Shown in pieces: positions 50,763-61,609 of a stretch of DNA of 64,000 bases. Every line of letters starts with the position of its first letter. Positions within the stretch are counted from its first letter, which is position 1. Source of the DNA: Rotaria sp. Silwood1 (Eukaryota; Rotifera; Eurotatoria; Philodinida; Philodinidae). The stretch lies in assembly GCA_905250075.1 (NCBI GenBank), contig CAJNOP010000004.1:5263356-5327355 (forward strand). Direction: 5' to 3'. The position numbers and the translations under genes were made by a program. Under the pieces are notes generated by a model, which did not search any database, was not told where the DNA came from, and worked only from the letters and a program-made list of their open reading frames with translations.

Positions 50763-51447
50763 GGCATTGATTTCAATGTATTACAACAATGTAAATGCAG
50801 AGCGTTTTTACTTTTTCTCGTTCTTGGTCGAAGAATGAAGAATTCTATTGACTTCTTTAATGCATTGAAACTGAAGGTGTCATGCTGATTTTCTTTTCCA
50901 TTCAAATAAACAAAAAGAAAAAATTTTTTTTAAATAACATTCTGTTGCATCTACTTGACAACATTCATTTGAAAAAAAAAAAGAAGAAACACAAACATGT
51001 CGAACAATTTATATGATTTGAAAAGAAAAGTTTAATAAATGACATAGCATTTTTCATAGATAGAAAAATTGTTTTCTATATTGATTAGAATTTTATACGT
51101 CAATTGAAAACTTATTAATGCTTGTTATTCTTTTCTTGAAATAATATGTCTTATTCGAAGTCATCAATAGTACTTTATTTCACATTCATTTTTTTTCCAT
51201 TAAATAAATGGATTATGACATTTAGGAGATGAATACAAAGATGAAAAATATAAGTACATACTATGCATGTATTTTTTTGTTTTGCTTCCAATATTTATTG
51301 CAAAATCAACTCACGAATAAATAGTTTGTTTCTGTTTGGAGATCATTGTTCAAGTTAAAAAGGGTTTTTTGTCTGTGTAGAATATTAATCAATAGAATTT
51401 CGGATTATATTAAGACCATAGTGTTTCTATCAAACATTCACATCAAT
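50763..51447. promoter_or_regulatory. Divergent promoter region
   Basis: 685 bp between the start codons of the disordered-protein gene (-) and the adhesion GPCR (+), presumably holding both promoters. It is AT-rich, with poly-A at 50970-50980; no defined element was recognised. Confidence 0.5.
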
Positions 51448-54400
51448 ATGATGATGACTTACTCGATATCTCTATTCGTTATTATTTTAATCTATCATTT
51501 AAATATAAGTTTTGCTGATACTTCATCTATAACAACACAGGTTGGTGTAAGAAGACAGGTATTAGAAAAGCAAAACATGGCAAGTATTCTTCGGTATGAT
51601 GATTCAATCACAACTTTTTCAGTATATCCTCCAACTAAACCATATGATCTCACAAGAATTACAACGTCTTGGCCATTAATAGCTTCCATGAGTATCAAAG
51701 CTTTTCGTTTAAATGATTCTGATTGTTTTTGTTCATATGATCAAATATTGAATTTATTATCATGTGCACCACACTTAAAAGATTCACGTTCACTTCCATT
51801 TTCTTCTATAAATATACGTGTTATTAATATAACACTAATTAATTGTAAATTTTCTTCTAATCATTTAAATCTTCCATCAATCAATGGAAAAAGTATTGAT
51901 TATTTACGACTACATTCTGTTAATCATGAAAAATATCTTGTTATTGATGGAGCATCATTATCATCATATACAATAAAACATATGTATATATTATATACTT
52001 ATACTAAAGAAATAACAAGATTATTAATTACAAATGAAACATTTTCATCATCATTAATAAATTTATCATTACGCACACTTTATATTGATTCATGTTATCT
52101 TGTAACATTAAATAATACATTGAATAGATTAGTTGTTCTTGAATCCATTACAATGGTAAATATTCAACAATTTTCTTGGTATGATTTTCAACAAGAAATA
52201 ATAGGTTTACCAAAATTACGTTATATTTATGTTGGTGACGAAATTCATTCAGCAACAAATCAAATTTTTAATGTATTATCTTGTGAAGATATATTACCTC
52301 AATGGATATTAACCTTTCGTTTAACACAAACATGTAGTTGTCAATTTATTTCATTTTTAACAACAATTCAACGTTATAATAATATATTTCAATGTCCAAA
52401 TTCAGATAATAGTATTGAGTATATTAATGATTATTGTCAATTAAATGGAAAAGAATATCAAATACGAAATCAAGAAAATTTTTTCTGCAATAAATGTTTA
52501 TCTTATCAATGCTCTGATCAAACATTATGTACAGAAGCATATGATTCAGAACCAAATTGTTTATCATTATCAAGATATTATTATGACAATATTCATACTC
52601 CTATATCAATAAAACCTTATACAGAACAATCTCTTTTCCAGAAAAGTCAAGAATATCTAAGTACAAATTCAAATAAAACTCTAGATTCACATGACTTTCA
52701 TTCAGTCGCAACAATGTTAATTAATTCGAATCAAAATCTTACGCAACATTCTTCATATGATGCACAAATGTTTCATGAAACATTTGCTCAAATGCTTAAT
52801 CGTCCATGGGCACCGGATGTTTATACGTTACAATTACCAACAGCACTACCATCACCAACAACACCCATAATTTGGCAACAATTATTATTTTCTTTAGATA
52901 GATCAGTTCAATATATTAATGATGATGAACCAATGTTTAAATTTCAAAGTGAACCATTATCAACAATTAGTCTACGTTTTCCAACAGACGAGCAACCACA
53001 AGAAATATTTGGTTGGCAAATAACCAATAATAATATAATAACATCAAATATTACAGATATTCAATCGATTGATAAAAATGTCACGTCACGTGTTTTCCTT
53101 AAATTTAATACTAATAAACCATATAAATTAAATTGTAATATATCGTAAGTTATGTAAACTAAGTATGATTGATAGAAAAATTTTCGAATTATTTTTCATT
53201 TTCTAGAAAACCATTAAATAATTGTTCAAACCGTTATTCAATAACATCCATTAAATCACAGAAATTATTTTGTACAACAAATAGAATACCTGAATATGAT
53301 GTTATTTCAATAGTAGCACCGAATCAAAATCAATATGTTACATTTTATTTTGATCAAAAAATTTCATCAAATGATACATTTGAATATTCAATAAATACAA
53401 CAAATTCAACAACAATAGATCCATTTTATGATCAACTTGATTTAATGATTTCCGAAGGTGTTTGTATGTATTTAAATACAACTAGTATGATATGGCAAAC
53501 TGATGGTTGTTTAACAGATCGTCAATTATCAAATAGTACATCAGTTACATGTACATGTACACATTTAACAATGTTTACAGTATTTTTTTCATTAACATGT
53601 GCAAATCCATCAAAAGCTGTTGAAATTTTAAGTTGGATCGGATGTGTTCTTTCAATTATTGGTCTTTCTATAACACTTCTTATGTTTATTTTTATTAGTC
53701 TATATCGACGAACAGAAAATTCTAGTCATGGATTATCATCATCAAATACTAGTTCAAGTCAAGAATTACGACGAAGAATTATGGTATAGAAACTTTTCTT
53801 TGTTTTTTAATAGAAAAACTATTATTTAACGTAAGAAAAAAATATCGAGATTAATATATTATAGAAAAAAAATTGAAAATTTATTGATGATCTGTAACCA
53901 TCAAAACAGATACTAAGTGAAGTAGACTCTTTTAGAATTCGGCATCAAATAATAATAACAATCAACAGACAGTAGAGAACCACATGTTCGTTCATTTTTC
54001 AGCTTCTGAAGAATTTTGAAAGCATTGATTTTGAATTAAAATTTTGTATTATTTTCGAATTTAAGTTTAAAATTTCTCTAGAATTTTTGATTAACGATTG
54101 ACTGATCGATGTTTTAGAGGCATGGATATTAAATTTAAATAGAAAACATTAAACAGTAGTTTCTTTTATTGCTTACGTTCTATCACCAATATTTTTTTGC
54201 ATCGAATGAACAACAACATCGTGGTCTAAAAAAGTGATTTTAGAGTCGAGAGTTTCAGGACAATCATTCAGGAATGACTGAGTTCGTTTTGAAAATCTAT
54301 TATCTGTAGAAATCGAGAAAATTGTCTGAATTGGCACGGTGTGGCTTCCCGTAATATTCACTGTTAACCAATAACTTATAGTAAATATAAATCGGTTCAT

Positions 54401-55740
54401 AATTTCTAAACTAAAAATAATAAAGCTATATTCGACAAAAATACAGAATTCTGATTCTAATCTAATGTTTTCGAATTTTTACAGACTCCTTTAAGAAGAA
54501 ACACATTTGCACAAGAAAAAATTAATATATTCTAAAAGAACTTCTATCGAACTTTTTTCTTGACATTTACTAAATATATTCAATATCTGAATATATCATT
54601 TCTTCTTTCTCTATTTAACTTAAATATATATATGTCAACTACCACAGATATTAATCGAATCAATGCTGTAACAACATTTTTCTTAACAATATCTTGTCTT
54701 TTTTTGACTAACGAATTTTCAAGTTCAACTTTATAAATATCATTTATTTTTGTTTTGTATAGAATAAACCACGTCATCTATCCATAGTAAAATCAATGCT
54801 ATTTATCTTATGTATTTTATTAATTCTAATGAATATTCTTATATTTATTCTTACATTTGTTAAACCCAATCGAAAATTTGGTTGTGCAATACTATCAGCA
54901 TTACTTTATTATTTTACATTAACAGCTTTTATATGGAAATTTTTATTTGCTTTTCAACAAAGTTTATTTCTAACAAATATATTTCAATCACAATGGTCTA
55001 ATCGAACATTATTTATTATTTATTTAATATTAACTTTTTCAATACCTATTCTTCCATTATTAATTATGTTTATTAAATATGAAAATTTAACATTTATATC
55101 ATCAACATGTAATTATTGTTGGTTATCACGTGAATTTCTCATATATGGTTTAATTATACCAATATTAATAATTATTTGTTTAAATATAATTTTTTATTTG
55201 TATACAATGATTTATTTATGTGGAAGAAATCGTCAACAAATAGGTTTACGTTCAACAAAATCTGAATATTCACGACGTATACAAAATTTTAAAATTGGAC
55301 TTTTTTTTGCTATTATTATGGGTTTTAGTTGGATATTAGGTTTTCTTGTACTTATACCAAATACATATGTACAATTATTTGGAAATATCTTATTTTGTAT
55401 TATTAATGCATTTCAAGGTTTTGCTTTTTCTATAATGGTTTTTTTTATGATTGAACGAAAAGCATTTTTTTATTATTGTTGTTTTTGGAAACATAAAAAT
55501 CAAATAAAAACAGCAACAAATTCACAATGTATGATACTTCAAGAATCATTACCAACAATAAATGATAATGATAATATTAGAATAAAAAATATATATAATT
55601 TATCAATGCATACATCATCAACAACATCTGGTGGTGATACTAATATTCATGATACATTTGATCATTATCGTATTAAAAAATTACATAGAGAAAAAGAAAC
55701 AAATGAAAATGAACATATTTATAGTTCACCGACACTTTGA
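51448..55740 (+). CDS. Adhesion-type GPCR (GAIN/GPS plus 7TM)
   Basis: Adhesion GPCRs cleave themselves at the GPS and signal through a tethered agonist. Three plus-strand exons (51448-53144, 53207-53783, 54763-55740) join in phase and give 1083 residues. The ATG at 51448 starts a signal peptide (residues 1-23, SLFVIILIYHLNISFA). The ectodomain has Cys-flanked, LRR-like text: CFCSYDQILNLLSC near residue 92, repeated LxxLxI strands to about 290, then a Cys cluster. The GPS reads MIWQTDGCL...CTCTHLTMFTVFF at about 660-692, with the cleavable His-Leu/Thr site intact. Seven hydrophobic helices follow; TM6 has GFSWILGF and TM7 INAFQGFAFS, both class-B/adhesion signatures. The tail is Thr/Ser/Asn-rich. 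A polyadenylation hexamer lies at 55798. LRR plus GPS recalls ADGRA (GPR124/125), but no Ig domain is visible. Confidence 0.94.
53784..54762 (+). other. Adhesion-GPCR intron 2
   Basis: A 979-bp intron between the TM1-coding and TM2-7-coding exons. The minus-strand frame at 54173-54400 has no recognisable domain. Confidence 0.6.
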
Positions 55741-57118
55741 AAAAAACAAAAAGATTTTTTTGTTTTGTTATAAAAACTGATATTGAATTATTAAGTTAAT
55801 AAATTAAAACTGTCACAAGTACAAAAAAAAATACAAGACTAATATTGAAAATTATCTTAGATGTATTTAGATTATTGCGTTTTGGTTTCTTTATTAAAAA
55901 TTTTTATCAACATAGATCTCTTATTTATTTATGTCAGTTCACAAAGAACATGAAGAAGTAGATAAACAGAAACCTTTCATAGAATTTTTCCATACAAAAG
56001 TGGCTCATTGTACTTGAATGTAAAGGAAGAATTTATATGCTAAGAAACGAAACAAAAGTTCAGCATTAATTCTGTTTTGATGCAGTGTTACTATACAATA
56101 TTGTGTAGACTTCATAATTTTTTTTTTTGCTGAAAAGAGTAGCATATCTGGAATACAAAGACTATAAAAAGCTTTAATGGAAAACGTTTTTTTTTTAAAG
56201 GTTAGAAAATTCGTAGAACAAAAGGCATTGTGAAATATGTTTTTCTAACCATTATCTGATATCGTGGATTTTTGATAATTTTGTACCCATAAGCAGATAT
56301 GTATAAACTAGACAACACTCCAGTGGATATGAATACAAGTTGGGACTTAACTGAAAAATCGACTTTTTGTAGATTTCCTATAGTGCTCCATTTTTTCATT
56401 TCAGCACTGTAGAACAAATAGTCTTTCAGATAAGAATTATATGAAAGAAATTTTTCTGCTAACATGCTGGTATTTCAGCGATAATTTGTCTGGAAATTTT
56501 GAAATTCTATAGGCAAACTACATAGCCTAATTTAGACTTGTATCCTTATTCTCTTGGGCATTTCTAATTTAGACATTCTGTAATTGTAGATAAAATATAA
56601 GATCAAAAGTTTTTGTCATCTAACAAGAGTTCACGATTTAGAAAAAAACTTTTTTTTACATCCGAAAACTAAAATTCAATTTTTAATTATACTATCTAAT
56701 GTTTAGCCTCTAATAAAAATATATTTCGAATAAAACAAAAACAGAGACCGAATTTACGAAAAGTTTTTTCGAAGGTCTTTAATTCTAAAGTTTTCATAAC
56801 CTTCAGTAAAGATTGTCAATCAAATTTCTTTTCCATCATTCGTTAAACAATATATTAATATTCAAAGAAAATGAAATCTTATAATAATAAAAATTAAAAA
56901 TTGAATTATTTTCAAAGAGACAACTCAATCATATGAAAAAGGTCTTTATTGGGATATAAAAAAAAAACAAACAAGCCAACAAATAGACAAAGTTTTTCAA
57001 GCGAATTTAAGCAGAATATCAAAAAAAAAAAGGAAAAGAATAAATAGTCAATAAAGAAACTATATACCATCAATTGACGAGATTACTTCTTGTAGTATCA
57101 AAAGAATATATTATTTCT
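55741..57118. other. Convergent intergenic region GPCR / YIPF3
   Basis: 1.4 kb between two facing 3' ends. AATAAA at 55798 should serve the GPCR. A short minus-strand open frame at 56202-56465 looks random. Confidence 0.55.
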
Positions 57119-59210
57119 TCAATTATTTCGTGCCATTACTCGATCTAAATAAAAAAGAAAAAGAAAGATTAAATAGCTATTACAAATAAGTATTATTTAT
57201 CTATGAAAATAAAAGAAAAACAAATTACTATTTAATTTTGATACTACATCAACCATTGGAGAAGCAAGTGGTAAAACAGGTTTGACAGGTAAACCAATCG
57301 GCATAGTTGCTTCATTATTTAATGCATGAGATACAGCTAAAATTTATATATAGAAAGAAATCTAAATTTTGTATTTAAAACATACATTCAGCTAATTCAT
57401 GATAAGCAAAATGAAGATAAAGTAAAAAGAACATATGAATTGCACCAACAAAAAGTCCAAGAAGTATACGATAACGTGGATTAATTGTTCGTGCCATAAT
57501 AATAAACATCTATTATATACAAACATTAAGATTCAATTAAATTATTTTCTATTATTTTCAAATTTTATAAATATACCATTCTAACTGCAGCCATACCACC
57601 AACAATACACCAAAGACCATAAAATAACAAATGATCATGACCTGTATGAATAAATGTAGCAAGAAAGAGAACAAGACAATGGCTGAATAGAGCATAACCC
57701 TAAAAAAAATATCAATTACATTTTTTTTTAGGATAGTTACTAAATTATTCTTTGTTTTACGAACATTTATATTAAGAATTTGCATTAAACTCAGATGTGT
57801 ATTACAAATAAATGAAACTGATGAAATTGCAAAACTTGAACCAATCCAATAACCAAAACAAATAAGAAAACTTGTACCAATCAATGTACCATCTTGCTGA
57901 AAAACAAAAATTCAAAAATAGATCTAAATAAGATGAGCAATAAATTTAGACTTCAGTAATAACTAATAAAACAGGTTTTTGTTATATTGATAATACAAAT
58001 CAGATGTCTCAATAACTCTCGAACAGACTTTCTTTGGCTTGGTTCAGTCAATTGAAACCTCTCATAACGATAATAAATAACTTGCACAAATATGGCAAGT
58101 CAAAATATCTGTTGAGAAAAGTGATCCGTAGGTATCAAAATTTTTGGATTCGTGACGAATTCGACACACTCTATTCATGGATGAGTGTTTCTAAGAAAAA
58201 CTATGACTAGGCTCTCTTCAACACAACATAACCCATTAAGAATTTTGACACAGGTATATGCTTCATTTCGGAAACGAAACTATGCTTTTGAATAAAGACT
58301 AAATACCTTTCTGTCTCTCTGTTCTTTATTGATACTGCGTATCTATCTCATCTTTAGTAGTTATTAATTATACAGAAGAATCCAAAAAAAAATTAATTCC
58401 TTAGAAAATATAATTCTTTATGCATTTTTCGAATCGATTCCTTGTTCAATAGATCAAGCTATGAAAAAAGTTAATAAATAAAAGTATTCTTCTTTTGAAA
58501 ACATTCTATTATTAATTAGAAGAAAAAACAAAATTCAATGTAATATAAAATCTATTTCGGAACACGATCAATTATATGCGATAGATAAAATATTTCAATA
58601 ACTATAATATTATGTATTAAATATTGATAAATTTTGATTGTATAATCCGAAACAAAAGAGCAGAAATAATGTTATGAAAAAGAGGTAAATTACTTACTAC
58701 AGAATGACTTGCTAATTTCATTTGATAAATTAAAATTGCTGCTAAAGTAAAAACAATCATTGTTGGTCCATATAATTCTGGTTTAATATTCTAAAATATA
58801 TATGTTTAAATAATATTTATAAAAATTAAAAGAAAAAAAAAGAATAATTTCTTCATACTTCATCTGGTGACGGCCATCGAGGAATTAAAACATGAAGTAA
58901 TCTAAATTTAATATTGATTATTAAATCAATAAAAATATAAATAAATCTTTTATTACCTATGTAATATTTCTTTTGGTTCAACATCAAAATATGGACGAAG
59001 ATAATCAATATTAGCATAAAGATTTATTGCTTGTTGAGCACGTGTACGTCCAGCAGACCAAACCTAGAATTTAATTTAATTTACAAAATAATATTAATAA
59101 ATAAGATAAATACTTACAATTGATCCTACACTTGGTACTCCAGTTTCAACAGATGTTGTCTGTTGAGTATTATTATTAAGCATTGATCTTCTTTGAAGAT
59201 TATCGTGCAT
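57119..59210 (-). CDS. YIPF3: YIPF3, Yip1-family Golgi membrane protein
   Basis: YIPF3 is a five-TM Yip1-domain protein that pairs with YIPF4 and maintains Golgi structure. Nine minus-strand exons: 59210-59118, 59063-58957, 58901-58859, 58790-58698, 57896-57765, 57699-57577, 57509-57386, 57336-57229, 57144-57119. All phases agree and give 282 residues (human 350). The cytosolic part carries the family hallmark LYANIDYLRPYFDVEP. TM regions include KPELYGPTMIVFTLAAILIY, GTLIGTSFLICFGYWIGSSF, GYALFSHCLVLFLATF and HMFFLLYLHFAYHELAE, each with a clear human counterpart. The N-terminal acidic stretch and part of the lumenal C-terminal tail of vertebrates are missing. The donor after exon 5 is GTTCGT, weaker than the others, but the protein alignment requires it. 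Intron 4 (57897-58697) is 0.8 kb and holds nothing recognised. Confidence 0.94.
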
Positions 59211-59574
59211 TGAAATTGTTTTTATTTTCTAGTTTTTAATCAGACAAGACAAAATAATATAGAAGAAGAGAAATTTTATGACATCAATCAAAGTTTATTC
59301 TAAAGTGACATCTATTTTGTATTTATATAAAGTAAAAATTTATTTATTTAATGAAATTTTTTTCTAAAAGAAAACTTATTTTTGATATATTTTTTTATTA
59401 TTTAATATATTGAATAATAACATATTAATATCTGATTGTAAGAATATTTTCACCAATGAAAAAAATATCTGCCAATCAATGAACTTTTTTTTTTTTTTTT
59501 TTTTTTTCGTTTTTAAAAAAAAAAAAAATTCCACTTAATCTAAATAAAGTTATAAAATAATGAATTATTAAACA
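59211..59574. promoter_or_regulatory. Bidirectional promoter region YIPF3 / ANKRD11/12-like
   Basis: Only 364 bp separate the two divergent start codons. The region contains a CCAAT sequence at 59472-59476 and, right beside the plus-strand gene, 23 consecutive T (59485-59507) followed after seven bases by 14 consecutive A (59515-59528). Such poly(dA:dT) can exclude nucleosomes and could fold back; the run lengths may also be assembly artefacts. Confidence 0.6.
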
Positions 59575-61609
59575 ATGTCCACGACTAGTAAAAAACGACG
59601 TTATCAAACAACTAGTTCACCAAATGAATCCGATGATGATACTAATGGTAAAAGATATTTGAATATTTGTTTATTATTTTATTAATTTATTATGGTTTAG
59701 AACAATTAACAAGTTCAACAAGTCAATTATCAAATAAACGACGTGGTTCTGTTGCAGCTGATTTTGCTTCACATCGTCTCATTGTAAGTGAACGACAACA
59801 AATGGCTGTACTTAAACAATTAACAGCTGGTGAAGAATCGAATAGTATGTTTGTTTGTTTGTTTTTTTTTTTAATTCTTGTTGAAGTATTTTTATTATTG
59901 TAAATACATCATAAATCTATATATATATATAGCTGGATCACAATCACCTTCATCGTTGACTCCACAACCACGTCCATCAAAAATTAATCGACGTAATGAA
60001 CATGGAGAAACAATTGTTCATATTACTGCAAGAAAAGGAGATTTAAAACAATTAAGAAAAGTTCTCAAAGCTGGAGCTAATGTTAATGAAGCCGATAATG
60101 CTGGTAATATAATTCAATATATAATAGATTTTTTCTTTGAATATGAATGTTATCGTTTTCTATTATAGGTTGGACACCATTACATGAAGGTAAGATTCAT
60201 AGAATTAATCTACTTTAAATCGATGAATTTTATCGCTTCGGAATGTTTTCTGTCAATATCAAGATAGTGATGTGCGGTTTTTGCTATCAAAAAGTAAAAT
60301 CTTTTATGCTATGTGAGAATATTCAAAGTATGACTATTAATCTAAAAATAATTTCATATTCCTGATAATGCTGTATGACATTCGAAGTCTTTGTTTACTA
60401 ATATAAAATCTTTAATCTTGTCATAGTCAATGAATATATTAATTCATTGACTTACTAAGTCTATAAGATCTTAGAATTTAGCTCAGTAATTCAAAAGCTC
60501 TTCTTGATATAAAATAAAATTTCTATTAATAATTTTAATAAAAATATGCACTTAGGAAACTACTGAATAATAATATGTTTTTTCTTTTTTTGTTTCGTCT
60601 TTAGCTGTGACTAAAAATCAATTTAAGGCAGCACGTCTTCTTTTACAATCAGGTGCTAATTCAAATGCACCTGGGCCTGAAGGTCAAACTCCACTTGTTG
60701 ATGCTGTACTTAATAATAATACTAAAGTATATGATTATTTTTTGTTTGTTGTTTTTCTTTTGTTTGAAATAATTTTTTTTTGTTTTATTAGATGGTTGAA
60801 TTATTATTAAATTATTCAGCTGATCCATCTGTTGTTGATTTAACACGTTTAAATGAAACAATGTTAAAAGTATTAAAACGTGAAACAACAGTACTTGATT
60901 CATCTGATAATGAAAATGATGATGAATCTATAAGTCCATTATCACCATTAACAAGTGATAATGAATGTGAACATGATGATAAACAAAATTTTCATTCAAC
61001 ACTTGTTGAACAATTAGATAAGAATCTCGTACAACGTTCTAAATTTGCAAAAATTCAACGAAAAGTAATTAAAACAACAAAAAAAAAACAATTTGTTTTT
61101 ATATAAAAAATTTATTTTTTTATAGCCTATTCGTCGTTTTCGTGAACGTTCATCACAATCATCAGATTCATCATCATATAGTAAAACTCGTACAACAAGT
61201 GGAAATAATGATACATCATTATTACCAACAACAGGAAAAAATCCATATGATTTTGAAAGTGAAGAAGACAATGAAATACGTGAACCAACAAATGAAGTAA
61301 TTATAAATTTTCTTTTTCTTTTTTTTTAAAAGACAAAATAATTTTTCTTAAGACTCATGATGAAAATAAGAAAAAAACTGTACGTAAACAAGATAATACA
61401 AAACAACGTGCTAATAGTGGAGGTTCAATTCAATTAAATGAAAATTCCAATAAAAAAAAACATTTAAATAAAATTGATTTAGTTAAAGAACAAGAACAAC
61501 AAAAATTTCGATCAACATCTGATGATGAACAAATACAAATTTATCGTGTACCACCATTGAAAATTGTTTTAGCAAGAGCCATTGTACATAGAACATCTGA
61601 TATAGAAAG
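59575..61609 (+). CDS. ANKRD11/12: ANKRD11/12-like ankyrin repeat protein, 5' part (3' partial)
   Basis: ANKRD11 and ANKRD12 are large nuclear co-regulators with N-terminal ankyrin repeats. Nine exons: 59575-59647, 59701-59844, 59933-60103, 60169-60189, 60605-60726, 60792-61064, 61126-61296, 61353-61609, and more beyond the window, since the last ends in a donor (AAAG/GTAAAT). The first eight give about 410 residues in phase. A basic N terminus (SKKRRYQ) precedes the repeats: NRRNEHGETIVHITARKGDL, then GANVNEADNAGWTPLHEAV, GANSNAPGPEGQTPLVDAVL and MVELLLNYSADP. The segment VLKRETTVLDSSDNENDDES matches the LLKREVPLSDDDES that follows the repeats in ANKRD11/12, which fixes the family better than the repeats do. 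Acidic, Ser-rich and Lys-rich disordered sequence follows. One exon is only 21 nt. Confidence 0.78.

Noticed and set aside
54173-54400. Minus-strand frame in the GPCR intron
   Set aside because: No domain, no splice context and no similarity recognised; 75 residues open by chance is common here.
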